Shown here: positions 7,443 through 15,383 of the stretch, in pieces
Numbering within the stretch: position 1 is the stretch's first letter
How the letters are laid out: each line of letters opens with the position of its first letter
DNA from: Vitreoscilla massiliensis
GTDB lineage: Bacteria > Pseudomonadota > Gammaproteobacteria > Burkholderiales > Neisseriaceae
Assembly: GCF_001457815.1 (NCBI RefSeq)
Contig: NZ_LN898221.1
Location: forward strand, 1,321,053 to 1,385,052
DNA length: 64,000 bases
Direction: 5' to 3'
Notes under the pieces: generated by a model
The model's input: the letters and a program-made list of their open reading frames with translations, nothing else
Database searches by the model: none
Told to the model about the DNA's origin: nothing
Program-made: the position numbers and the translations under genes

Positions 7443-8533
7443 ATTATCTTGCCATCGCCTTATTGTTGATGCTCATCATGGTGGTGCTGGAATTGGCCTA
7501 CATCCAGTGGGTGAAACGCCAAAGCGCGCCGTGGCTGGACATGGTGTTCAATCTTAATTCTGGCCATGTGTTGCTGTGGCTGTTTCGCGGCGTTGAGTTG
7601 TGGGTGTATGGGCTGGTGTTTCATTATGCTAATTGGCATGTGGTCGATGCTGTGCCGCTGTGGGCGCAGTGGCTGTTGGCTTTTGTGGCGTGGGATTTCG
7701 GTTTTTACTGTCTGCATTATTGCCACCACAAATCGCGTTTGCTGTGGGCAATACACTTGGTGCACCACACCGGCCAAGACTTCAACCTATCGTTGGGCAT
7801 ACGCAATTCGTGGTATTCGTCTTTGAGTTCCATCCCGTTTTTTGCGTGGATGGCGGTGCTCGGTTTCACGCCCACGCAGTTTCTCATCGTGTCGGTGGCG
7901 CATTACGCCATCCAGTTTTACAACCACAACAGCCTCTATACCCAACCTACCCTGCTCGATACAATTCTGGTCACCCCTTACAGCCACCGTGTGCACCACG
8001 CGCAGCAAGCGCCGTATTTGAACCGCAATTTTGGCAGTTGCTTCAATGTGTGGGACAGACTGTTTGGCACTTTTCAAACCCCACAAGCCGATGTGCCCAT
8101 GTCGTATGGCGCCAGTTTTCCGCACACCCACGACCCGTATGTCGCCAACCAATGGCCGCTGCGGCGCTTATTGGGGCTGCGCCCGCCGCTGCGCCAATTG
8201 TTGGGACAACAAGCCACTTCGCCCTTATTGGTGGCCAGTGCCGGCATCGCGCTGTTTCTGACCGTGATTTACTATGTGTTGTTTGAATACCGTTGGCAAC
8301 ACTTACAAACCGCGGTGTGGGTGGTGGCGCTGACCATCGCCACCATCGCCATTGGTCGTTACAGCGATGGCCACCGCAGCCAAGCCAAAGTCTGGTGCGG
8401 CATGGCGCTGGGGTTGGCGGCATGGGTGGCGTGGCAAGGCTATTCGGATTGGCGCTGGCTGCTGGTAGGCGTATTGTTGGCGCAAGTGCTCTTGTCGCTG
8501 CGGGTATTGCGCCTCAATACTTACCGCTATTGA
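7439..8533 (+). CDS. Fatty acid hydroxylase / sterol desaturase family membrane protein
   Basis: A 364-residue membrane protein. The di-iron histidine boxes of the family are present: HYCHHKSRLLWAIHLVHH (HxxHH and HxxHH, near 100-117), AHYAIQFYNHN, and SHRVHHAQQ (near 184-192). About four helices precede and surround the boxes, and another three to four form a C-terminal extension of unknown role. Family members hydroxylate or desaturate lipids using O2. The substrate is unknown, and bacteria of this group do not normally make sterols, so a fatty-acid, ether-lipid or ubiquinone-like substrate is more likely. It overlaps the PAP2 gene by ATGA. Confidence 0.85.
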   Translation: MNYLAIALLLMLIMVVLELAYIQWVKRQSAPWLDMVFNLNSGHVLLWLFRGVELWVYGLVFHYANWHVVDAVPLWAQWLLAFVAWDFGFYCLHYCHHKSRLLWAIHLVHHTGQDFNLSLGIRNSWYSSLSSIPFFAWMAVLGFTPTQFLIVSVAHYAIQFYNHNSLYTQPTLLDTILVTPYSHRVHHAQQAPYLNRNFGSCFNVWDRLFGTFQTPQADVPMSYGASFPHTHDPYVANQWPLRRLLGLRPPLRQLLGQQATSPLLVASAGIALFLTVIYYVLFEYRWQHLQTAVWVVALTIATIAIGRYSDGHRSQAKVWCGMALGLAAWVAWQGYSDWRWLLVGVLLAQVLLSLRVLRLNTYRY

Positions 8534-8568
8534 AACGCTGTGTATTGTCTTTTGTGGCCTGTAAACAT

Positions 8569-8605
8569 AATAAGCAGCCTGTAAATCGTTTACAGGCCGC
8601 TTATT
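8569..8605. terminator. Terminator hairpin made of inverted uptake sequences
   Basis: Arms at 8569-8585 and 8589-8605. The left arm has AAGCAGCCTGTA instead of AAGCGGCCTGTA, giving one mismatch in a 17-bp stem. It lies between convergent genes (hydroxylase and thiE). Another variant, GTGGCCTGTAA, lies at 8554-8564. Confidence 0.8.
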
Positions 8606-8618
8606 GATTGCTTTAGGC

Positions 8619-9239
8619 TTACAAAGACAAGGCTTGAAACTCAGCCACAAACTCAGGGTGTCGGCAAATCGCCGAAATCACCGCAACACCGTCGGCACCG
8701 GCGGCAAACACCGCCGGCGCGCGCTCTAAATTGATGCCACCAATGGCAACGATGGGCAGCTGTGGAAACGCTGCGCGCGCCTCTTCCAACCAACTCAAAC
8801 CAGTGGGTGCGTTGGCATCGGCTTTGGAAACGGTTGGATAAATCGGCCCCAAGCCGACATAATCCGCACCCGCTGCTTCAGCACTGTGCACTTCAGCCAC
8901 GCTGTGCGCCGACACGCCCAAGATTTTGTCGCCAATGCGCGCGCGCATGGCGGTGATGTCGCCATCGTCTTGGCCGATGTGCACGCCTTCGGCATCCAGT
9001 TTCAGCGCCAAATCGACATCGTCGTTCACCAAAAATGGCACGCCGTACTGCCGACACAAGGCCAAACAATCGCGCGCGAATTGCTCATACGTTGCTGTTT
9101 GCCCATACAAACTGCCTGCGCCTTTTTCGCGCCATTGAAACAAGGTAATGCCGTCTTGCAAGGCGGTGCGCAAGATGTTCAATGCGGCCTGTACATCCCC
9201 ATCAACATCTTGGCTGCCCATGATGAAATACAGCTTCAA
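8619..9239 (-). CDS. thiE: Thiamine-phosphate synthase
   Basis: Joins HMP-pyrophosphate and HET-phosphate to thiamine phosphate. The 206-residue TIM-barrel protein shows FQWREKGAGS (Q-x-R-x-K), PFLVNDDVDLAL, EGVHIGQDD, LGVSAHSVAEV, ADYVGLGPIYPTVSK and VAIGGI, all in family order. The frame is open far upstream, but thiD ends at 9244, so the start must be near it. A TTG at 9239 gives LKLYFIMGSQD, which supplies the first barrel strand; an ATG at 9221 would lose half of that strand. The start codon is therefore an informed guess. Last gene of the riboswitch-controlled thiMDE operon. Confidence 0.92.
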   Translation of the reverse strand: MKLYFIMGSQDVDGDVQAALNILRTALQDGITLFQWREKGAGSLYGQTATYEQFARDCLALCRQYGVPFLVNDDVDLALKLDAEGVHIGQDDGDITAMRARIGDKILGVSAHSVAEVHSAEAAGADYVGLGPIYPTVSKADANAPTGLSWLEEARAAFPQLPIVAIGGINLERAPAVFAAGADGVAVISAICRHPEFVAEFQALSL

Positions 9240-9243
9240 TTGT

Positions 9244-10065
9244 TCACGCCCAAACACAGTCCACCTCGCATTCGCCCTTGAATTGTTGGTAAGCAAAATG
9301 GTTGGTCGGGCCGTGGCCATGGCCCAAATGCAAATCGTGCACAATGCCCAAGTGAATAAAGCGCTTGGCCTCAACCATCGCCTCAGGCAAGGCCAAGCCT
9401 TGCGCCACAAATGCGGTCAAAGCAGCCGAGAAAGTACAACCGGTGCCGTGGGTATTCGGCGTGTCTATGCGCGGCATTGCCATGCTGAAACGGCGGCCAT
9501 CGGCCAAAAACACATAATCGCGCGCCATTTCTTCTTGGCTGTGGCCGCCCTTCATCACCACATTTTTTACCCCCAAATCCAGCAACACTTGCGCTGCCGC
9601 CACCATATCGTCGGCATGGTTGATTTTCAGGCCGCTTAAGACTTCGGCTTCGGGAATATTCGGCGTGATGACCGTGGCCAAAGGCAATAATTGCGTGCGC
9701 ATCGCCGCCACCGCTTGTTGTTGCAGCAAAGACGCGCCGCCTTTGGCGATCATCACTGGGTCGACCACCAACACGCCGCGATAGTCTTGCAAACGCTTGG
9801 CCAATACCTCGATGATGTCGGCCGAAAACAACATGCCAGTCTTGATGGCTTTGACTTCAAAATCGGCCAATACCGCATCCACTTGTGCCAACACAAATTC
9901 TGGTGGTGCCGCGTGTACGCCGGTCACGCCCAAAGTGTTTTGCGCGGTTAAGGCGGTAATCGCCGAGGTGCCAAAAGTGTTTAATTCTTGAAAAGTCTTT
10001 AAGTCGGCCTGTATGCCGGCGCCGCCGCCCGAATCCGAGCCAGCGATGGTCATGGTCACATTCAT
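9244..10065 (-). CDS. thiD: Hydroxymethylpyrimidine/phosphomethylpyrimidine kinase
   Basis: Phosphorylates HMP twice to HMP-PP for thiamine synthesis or salvage. The 273-residue ribokinase-fold protein begins MNVTMTIAGSDSGGGAGIQ, the canonical ThiD N terminus, followed by NTFGTSAITALTAQNT, AIKTGMLFS, VVDPVMIAKGG, TPNIPEAEVL, KGGH and THGTGCTFSAALTAFVA with the catalytic Asp/Gly region. Normal length. Its ATG overlaps the thiM stop by 4 bases (ATGA). Confidence 0.96.
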   Translation of the reverse strand: MNVTMTIAGSDSGGGAGIQADLKTFQELNTFGTSAITALTAQNTLGVTGVHAAPPEFVLAQVDAVLADFEVKAIKTGMLFSADIIEVLAKRLQDYRGVLVVDPVMIAKGGASLLQQQAVAAMRTQLLPLATVITPNIPEAEVLSGLKINHADDMVAAAQVLLDLGVKNVVMKGGHSQEEMARDYVFLADGRRFSMAMPRIDTPNTHGTGCTFSAALTAFVAQGLALPEAMVEAKRFIHLGIVHDLHLGHGHGPTNHFAYQQFKGECEVDCVWA

Positions 10066-10817
10066 GCGGCAACTCCCACAGATACTTGCTGTAAGGCATT
10101 TAAAAAGCCGATTTGAAAATCGCCGACTTGCGTGCTCTGTGCCGCGGCGATTTCGGCCACGCGTTTGTAGTCTTGCAACACCGCTACTGTGGCGGTGTAA
10201 GCATCGTCGCTGCCGACCAAACCTGCCGCCACCACCGCACTCAACAGGCAGCCCGTTCCTGTTACCAACGGTGTCAGCGCCGAGCCGCCGCTGATTTCGC
10301 TCACGCGCTCGCCATCGGTCACAATGTCGGTTTCCCCTGTGACCGCCACCACCACGCCATAGCGTTGCGCCACTTGCTTGGCGACTTCGACCACGGCCAA
10401 ATCGCCGTCGCCGCTGTCAACGCCTTTTTGCTGCCACGGCACTTCAGCCACCGCTGCCAATTCGCCAACATTGCAGCGCAATACCGTGTGTTTGACCTCG
10501 CGCATCAACTCGCGCACGGTTTGGCGGCGAAACTCGGTCGCGCCGGCGCCGACCGGGTCAAACACCACTGGCGTGCCCAAGGCATTGGCGGCTTTACCGG
10601 CGGCCAGCATGGCTTTGACCGACTCCGAATTCAGCGTGCCCATATTGATGGACAAGGCGCCAGCAATGGCGACCATTTGCGCCACTTCTTCGGGCGCATC
10701 GGCCATCACCGGAGACGCGCCGATGGCGAGCAAGCCATTGGCTTTGAAATTGGCCACGACAATATTGGAAATGCAATGCACCAATGGTGCATGACGGCGG
10801 ATGTGGTTCAAACTCAT
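10062..10817 (-). CDS. thiM: Hydroxyethylthiazole kinase
   Basis: Phosphorylates the thiazole alcohol HET in thiamine salvage. The 251-residue product has APLVHCISNIVVANFKANGLLAIGASPVM (split by conserved Asn and Gly), LSINMGTL, VVFDPVGAGATEFRR, RCNVGELAA, VAVTGETDIVTDG and the anion-hole TGTGCLLSAVVAA with its catalytic Cys. The ATG at 10817 (MSLNHIRRHAP) is chosen over one at 10946 because the latter lies inside the TPP riboswitch. AAAGGT precedes it. thiM-thiD-thiE without thiC, thiG or thiS nearby points to a salvage operon here. Confidence 0.95.
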   Translation of the reverse strand: MSLNHIRRHAPLVHCISNIVVANFKANGLLAIGASPVMADAPEEVAQMVAIAGALSINMGTLNSESVKAMLAAGKAANALGTPVVFDPVGAGATEFRRQTVRELMREVKHTVLRCNVGELAAVAEVPWQQKGVDSGDGDLAVVEVAKQVAQRYGVVVAVTGETDIVTDGERVSEISGGSALTPLVTGTGCLLSAVVAAGLVGSDDAYTATVAVLQDYKRVAEIAAAQSTQVGDFQIGFLNALQQVSVGVAA

Positions 10818-10879
10818 GTTGGTTACCTTTTCAAAAAGACAAAAAACCAACACCGTGCAAAGTGATGAATCATGTGGCC

Positions 10880-10901
10880 TGTAAGCCTGAAACAGCTTAC
10901 A
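10880..10901 (-). promoter_or_regulatory. Hairpin in the expression platform of the TPP riboswitch
   Basis: On the minus strand TGTAAGC-loop-GCTTACA forms a 7-bp stem directly 3' of the aptamer. One arm is part of an uptake-sequence copy (GTGGCCTGTAA at about 10873-10883 on the plus strand). No T-tract follows, so translational or alternative pairing control is more likely than simple termination. Confidence 0.45.
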
Positions 10902-10904
10902 AAT

Positions 10905-10998
10905 GGGACACTTGCTCCCTACGCCGGTCTTAACCGACAGGTTCAAAGGGTCAGACGTACCGTCTTTCTCAACGCGTTAAGTGCGTTCCCCTGCAACG
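10905..10998 (-). promoter_or_regulatory. TPP (THI-box) riboswitch
   Basis: On the minus strand the RNA contains GGGGAACGC, then GCGTTGAGA (the CTGAGA-like box), ACCCTTTGAACCTG (near-perfect THI-box core, about 10939-10952), a hairpin replacing the usual TCTGGATAATGCCA region (GTCGGTTAAGACCGGC), and GTAGGGAGC at the 3' side. These are the conserved helices of the thiamine-pyrophosphate aptamer. It lies about 90 bases before thiM and should repress thiMDE when TPP is abundant. Confidence 0.92.
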
Positions 10999-11125
10999 AT
11001 GTGATGGGCGAAACTATATCACTGTGGCGCAAACTTGTCAGTGTCGAGTATGATGTCAGGGCATGCTTGGAATACGTGCATACCATAACCTGATACCACG
11101 ATTACACCAGAATAATATCAATATG

Positions 11126-12046
11126 ATGCTGAATTTATATGCAGTATTGGGTGTGTCAGAAATCGCGACCGTGGCCGCCATAGCCGAAGCGATAGACGCA
11201 GCCGAACAACAAGGGGACTTATCAAGTAAGGTGTTGCAATCGGCACGCTTTTACTTGTTACAGGCCGATAAACGCACCGAATACAATCGGGCTTTGTCGC
11301 GCGCCAAACAAAAAGGCACGGCCACCACCGATTGGCAAGCGGCCTTGGCCGAAAGCGAACGCAAACAATCGCTGCCCGCCACCACCGCCCAGCGCTCACA
11401 ACACGTCGCCGTGTACCAACAACCGGTTGCCTTGGCCAGCGGCGGCAACAGCACGCTCGCTTATGCCGAAGCGCCGGTACACAAAATGGGCAAACGCCAT
11501 TGGCTGGGTTTGCTGTTGTGCCTGTTAATCACCGGCGTGTTGGTAGCGGTCTTGTGGCAAATGGCGCAAGTGCAATTGCATCAAAACGAACAAATCACCG
11601 CCTTGCAAAAAATGACGGCCGAGCGCCGCCTGCCTGAAGATTGGCCGACATGGGAGCAGCTGGAGGGCGAAACCTTCTTAAGCGCCAAAGAGCAAGCCAA
11701 TACCAAGCTCACCATTTACAAAAATGCCACCCAAGACTTGCCAGTAATGCTGTTGCCGTCGAATAAACGCATAGACTGCGGCGAACGCGGCAACCAAAAC
11801 TGCGCCGTCACCTTTATCTTCGATGGCAACAACCCGCGCACGTTTGATGCCCAAATCGTTGGCTCCAGCTTGGTATTCAACGACATGAAGCAATTGCCCA
11901 TCTTGATGCACGAATTGAGCGGTGCCAGCAGCATTGCGGCCAGCTTTCCCAAAGCCAAAGACATGATCAGCCTCACTTTCGAGCGCGCCAATCCTGCCAG
12001 CGCCAGTGAGCCGAAAAACAGCGCCAAGAGCAAACACAAGGGCTAA
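11126..12046 (+). CDS. Membrane protein with degenerate J-domain-like N terminus (J1)
   Basis: Not a named family as far as I can tell. The 306-residue product begins MLNLYAVLGVSEIATVAAI, then Q-S-A-R-x-Y-L-L and K-R-T-E-Y-N-R-A-L, which mirrors the helix I and helix IV ends of a DnaJ domain (LYxxLGV ... KRxxYDxxL). The HPD tripeptide and helix III are absent. A Gln/Ala-rich linker leads to one transmembrane helix (WLGLLLCLLITGVLVAVLW, about 150-168), then a coiled-coil-like stretch and a predicted periplasmic domain with a Cys pair (DCGERGNQNC). The same architecture recurs in the gene at 13015, with rnz between them. ATGs at 11123 and 11126 are both possible; no strong ribosome site is seen. 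Confidence 0.7.
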   Translation: MLNLYAVLGVSEIATVAAIAEAIDAAEQQGDLSSKVLQSARFYLLQADKRTEYNRALSRAKQKGTATTDWQAALAESERKQSLPATTAQRSQHVAVYQQPVALASGGNSTLAYAEAPVHKMGKRHWLGLLLCLLITGVLVAVLWQMAQVQLHQNEQITALQKMTAERRLPEDWPTWEQLEGETFLSAKEQANTKLTIYKNATQDLPVMLLPSNKRIDCGERGNQNCAVTFIFDGNNPRTFDAQIVGSSLVFNDMKQLPILMHELSGASSIAASFPKAKDMISLTFERANPASASEPKNSAKSKHKG

Positions 12047-12049
12047 ACC

Positions 12050-13018
12050 ATGTTAGATTTGCAATTTTTAGGCACCTCCGCCGGCATTCCCACCAAAAGC
12101 CGCAATGTCACCGCCTTGGCCGTAGGCCAAACCGCCAATAAGCCGTGGCTGCTCATCGATTGTGGTGAAGCAACACAACAGCAATTGCTGCACACGCATT
12201 GGTCGGCCAATACCTTAAGCGCGATATGCATCACCCATGTGCACGGCGACCATTGTTATGGCTTGCCGGGCATGCTCGCCAGTGCCGGCCTGAACAAACG
12301 CACCCAACCTTTGACCATCATCGCACCGCTGCCTTTGTGGCAATGGCTGGAGCACACCATCGCGCTGACCGATTTGTTTTTGTCGTTTGAATTGCAATTT
12401 GTCGATGTCACCACTTTGCTGGAGGAGCGCTTTTATGTCGATGATTTTGAAATTTCGGCCGTGGCCTTAAGCCACCGCGTGCCCAGTTATGCCTATAAAA
12501 TCCGCCACCGCCGCGAAGTGCGCCAACTCGACCGCGATGCTTTGTTTGCGCACGGCTTGCCGGCAGGGCCGCTGTGGGGCATGTTGCAAAACGGCCAAGA
12601 CGTGTATTACGAAGGCCGCAACTACCCCGCCTCGCTGTATTTGGAACAACACGAACAGCGTGTGTGTGCCTTAATTGGCGGCGACAATGACAGCCCAAGT
12701 TTGTTACAGGCCGCTTGTGACGGTGTGCAAGTGCTGGTGCATGAAGCGACGTACACGCAAGACATCGCCGACAAAGTGGGCGCGTTTCCGATGCACAGCT
12801 CAGCCAAACAAACTGCCGAATTTGCCTACCAAGCGGCGATACCGAATTTGGTCTTGACCCATTTCAGCGCCCGTTATGGCGATGCACAAGCCTTAGAGCC
12901 TTTATTGGCCGAAGCCAAGCGCTATTACCATGGCCATGTACACTTGGCTGAAGACTTTGCGCAATACCGTTTGCTGCCCAGCGGCGAATTCCAACCCTTA
13001 ACAACGAGAGACGCATGA
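12050..13018 (+). CDS. rnz: Ribonuclease Z (ElaC family)
   Basis: Metallo-beta-lactamase-fold endonuclease that trims tRNA 3' ends lacking CCA, or acts on other RNAs. The 322-residue protein starts MLDLQFLGTSAGIPTKSRN, the typical RNase Z start (FLGTSAGxPT), with the metal motif HVHGDH at 63-68, HRVPSYAYKI, a flexible-arm region, EATY, HSSAKQTAEFA and LTHFSARY with the later ligands. Length is normal for the short form. It starts 3 bases after J1 and its stop overlaps J2 by ATGA, so the three genes are one transcription unit. Confidence 0.95.
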   Translation: MLDLQFLGTSAGIPTKSRNVTALAVGQTANKPWLLIDCGEATQQQLLHTHWSANTLSAICITHVHGDHCYGLPGMLASAGLNKRTQPLTIIAPLPLWQWLEHTIALTDLFLSFELQFVDVTTLLEERFYVDDFEISAVALSHRVPSYAYKIRHRREVRQLDRDALFAHGLPAGPLWGMLQNGQDVYYEGRNYPASLYLEQHEQRVCALIGGDNDSPSLLQAACDGVQVLVHEATYTQDIADKVGAFPMHSSAKQTAEFAYQAAIPNLVLTHFSARYGDAQALEPLLAEAKRYYHGHVHLAEDFAQYRLLPSGEFQPLTTRDA

Positions 13019-13866
13019 GCCAGTCCCCGATGATCAATTTGTATGCCTTGCTCAATGTCGCTCCCTATGTTGATGCCGCCAAGATTGAAGCTGCCATTAG
13101 CAACAGCCGCCAAACGGGCAGCATCAATGCCGCCATTTTGGACAAGGCCGAACAATGGCTGCTCAATCCCGTCATACGCAGCCGCTACGATGCGCAATTA
13201 AAACAGCAACAGCCTGAATTTTTCATGGCCACGCCGGCCACCGATGCATGGCAATTGGACGATGGTGAAGACGAAGTCAGATTGGGGGTGTTGCAAAAGA
13301 AAAACCACGATGGCGTCAGCATGGAGCCGGTGTCACAACTGGACAATTTGGTCTACATCCGCGAGCAGCAACGCTATAACGCTTTGACCAAAACCATTAT
13401 TTACGGCGGCATTACCATGGTGGTGGTGGGCATCATCTTGGCGATTGCTTGGCCCATGCTCAAAAAAACCGTGTTTGCCACCAGCGATTGGGAAAAACAC
13501 CAATACTTGCAGGAATTTGTGCAAAAAGGCTGGCAAGAAGACACCGACATGGGCGAGGTGTATTTGGAATCGGATGAATACACCTCACGTTTGGCGGTGA
13601 AATATGTCGACAACGACGCGGTAGCAGTATTGACCAATACCTCGTGCGACATGTCGAAAAAAGGCTTGTGCAACATCAACATTACCATAGATGGCGAACG
13701 CTTGAACAACGATACCGATGTGGGTGTGGGTTTGATGGACGATGTGCCGTTGGCCACGCGTGCCGACCGTGACAAAACCTTAAAACGCTTACAGGCCGCT
13801 CGCAAAATTGAAGTCAGCTACATGAGCCAAGGCCAACCGATTACACAGACGTTTAAACTGCCTTAA
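13015..13866 (+). CDS. Membrane protein with degenerate J-domain-like N terminus (J2)
   Basis: A 283-residue paralogue of J1. After MSQSP it reads MINLYALLNVAPYVDAAKI, then AEQWLLNPVIRSRYDAQLK, again the two ends of a J-domain without HPD. A linker of about 70 residues precedes one transmembrane helix (IIYGGITMVVVGIILAIAW, about 127-145) and a C-terminal domain with a Cys pair (TSCDMSKKGLCNINI). Both paralogues thus share N-terminal fold, a single helix and a two-cysteine outer domain. Either the ATG at 13015 or the one at 13030 could be used; the former overlaps the rnz stop. Function unknown; an inner-membrane co-chaperone-like or assembly role is only a guess. Confidence 0.7.
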   Translation: MSQSPMINLYALLNVAPYVDAAKIEAAISNSRQTGSINAAILDKAEQWLLNPVIRSRYDAQLKQQQPEFFMATPATDAWQLDDGEDEVRLGVLQKKNHDGVSMEPVSQLDNLVYIREQQRYNALTKTIIYGGITMVVVGIILAIAWPMLKKTVFATSDWEKHQYLQEFVQKGWQEDTDMGEVYLESDEYTSRLAVKYVDNDAVAVLTNTSCDMSKKGLCNINITIDGERLNNDTDVGVGLMDDVPLATRADRDKTLKRLQAARKIEVSYMSQGQPITQTFKLP

Positions 13867-13867
13867 A

Positions 13868-13907
13868 ACCACACCGTTGCGTAAAATACAAACCGCAGCG
13901 GTGTGGT
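13868..13907. terminator. Hairpin terminator between convergent genes
   Basis: ACCACACCGTTGCG at 13868-13881 pairs with CGCAGCGGTGTGGT at 13894-13907 (14 bp with one G-U). On the minus strand it is followed by a short TTTT run. It ends the J1-rnz-J2 unit and the convergent fusion gene. It is not built from uptake sequences. Confidence 0.7.
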
Positions 13908-13919
13908 CATACTCACTTC

Positions 13920-15323
13920 TTACTCATTGAACGCAATTTGCTCGGATGTCATTCGGGCAATCAAGGTATACACCGGCATGTGGTGTTGCCAGATGTGGTG
14001 AAACGCCAGCGCTTTTTGTTTCAAGTCCTCATCGTCCATGTGGGTGCCAAAACGTGAGGAGTTGTGGAAACACGGCAAATCAATCACCACCCCCTCAAAG
14101 CCAGCTTCTTGCGCTCTTAACACTGCCTCTGTTCCGTAGAAATGAAACCCCAGCTCGGGTGACATCACAGGCAACAAACGGTCTTTGCGAAACACCAACA
14201 CCAATTCGTCCAATGAGTCACAGCGCTCAGGCAACCGTGCCGGTGGCGCATACGTCTTGAGTCGGTCTATGCACAAGCCCAAATGGCTGATATGGTCGGC
14301 GTCCACTTTGCGTATGCCCGCCACACCCACTACTGCCACGGGTTTGCCCAGTTGCTCCTCAGCCTCGTGCCAAGCATATTGCACTTGCGCAAGCCAACCT
14401 GCCGGCAAATACACATCTTGGTGCACCAACACAATGTAATTGTGCTCGGCATGCACTTTCGCATGCTCCCACGCTTGCGCCATGTTTTGTGCGCCTGTCA
14501 TCGGCAATAATTGGTGGCCTTGGTCATTGCTGGCCAACTCCGGCGAAGCGGCGATATTGTTGCTGTATTGCAAGGCATTGTTCATCGCTACCGCTACCGT
14601 ACACGGCAAGGTGTCGACTTGGTCTTGCCAAGTCTGTGCACGAGTGAGGTTGGCATGTTGTATCTTGGCGGAAACAATGTATTGAAACGCCTCAAACACG
14701 ATTTTGGCATGTTCCGGTGCGGTGCCCAAATAGCCCAATACCGGTTGCAAACTGGCAAAAAATCCCGCATCCATTTCGCCATTGAAAATGGCTTGTTTGA
14801 CCTCAGGCACATAGCCCGCGTCCAAAAACATCTTGAACATATTCGGCAGCGTCATCAAATTGACATGGGTTTTGTCCAATAAACCCGCGCCGTGGTATTG
14901 GAAATTTTGCGTCAACATTTGTTGTAACACTGAAAAGTGCTGCAGATTGGGGATACAGGCGATGACTTGACCATCGGGTTTCAAATACGGCAACAGCTTT
15001 CTGAGCACCGCCGTGGCCTCGGTCAGGTGTTCCAACACATCGCCACAAACGATACAATCAAACGATTGCAACGCAATGCTGTCGGGCAAATCATTATTTT
15101 GAATGTCGAAAGCATACACTTCATCCAAACGCGTTTTCGCGACTTCCGCGATTTCCGGCACATACTCGACGCCGACGATGTAACGGTCAGGATTTTGCTC
15201 TTTTAAGGCCGCGCCAAACTTGCCACCGGCACAGCCGATTTCCAAGATGCGCAGTGCCGTTGCCGGTACTTGATGAAACAATGCCACGTTGATGCTTTGG
15301 TAATAATTGCCCGGCTTTTCCAT
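13920..15323 (-). CDS. Methyltransferase-glycosyltransferase fusion protein
   Basis: A 467-residue two-domain cytoplasmic protein. Residues 1 to about 190 are a class I SAM methyltransferase of the Methyltransf_23 type: ILEIGCAGGKFGAAL (motif I, about 26-40), acidic DIQNNDLPD, and FDCIVCGDVLEHL (motif IV). Residues about 230-460 resemble a GT2/GT-A-like domain seen in proteins that decorate surface glycans, with YIVLVHQDVYLPAGWL (a DxD-like QDV) and GFHFYGTEAVLRAQEAGF. AGGGAA precedes the ATG. It is a solitary gene with no polysaccharide genes beside it. A role in modifying a surface glycan is inferred from the fusion, not shown. Confidence 0.75.
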   Translation of the reverse strand: MEKPGNYYQSINVALFHQVPATALRILEIGCAGGKFGAALKEQNPDRYIVGVEYVPEIAEVAKTRLDEVYAFDIQNNDLPDSIALQSFDCIVCGDVLEHLTEATAVLRKLLPYLKPDGQVIACIPNLQHFSVLQQMLTQNFQYHGAGLLDKTHVNLMTLPNMFKMFLDAGYVPEVKQAIFNGEMDAGFFASLQPVLGYLGTAPEHAKIVFEAFQYIVSAKIQHANLTRAQTWQDQVDTLPCTVAVAMNNALQYSNNIAASPELASNDQGHQLLPMTGAQNMAQAWEHAKVHAEHNYIVLVHQDVYLPAGWLAQVQYAWHEAEEQLGKPVAVVGVAGIRKVDADHISHLGLCIDRLKTYAPPARLPERCDSLDELVLVFRKDRLLPVMSPELGFHFYGTEAVLRAQEAGFEGVVIDLPCFHNSSRFGTHMDDEDLKQKALAFHHIWQHHMPVYTLIARMTSEQIAFNE

Positions 15324-15383
15324 TGAATTCCCTTGTATTATTGTTGTGTGCTGAAATACCGCTTTGCAGCAAAAAGCATAGCA

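Noticed and set aside
10818..10946. Upstream ATG for thiM at 10946
   Set aside because: It lies in the riboswitch aptamer and would add unrelated residues before the conserved start.
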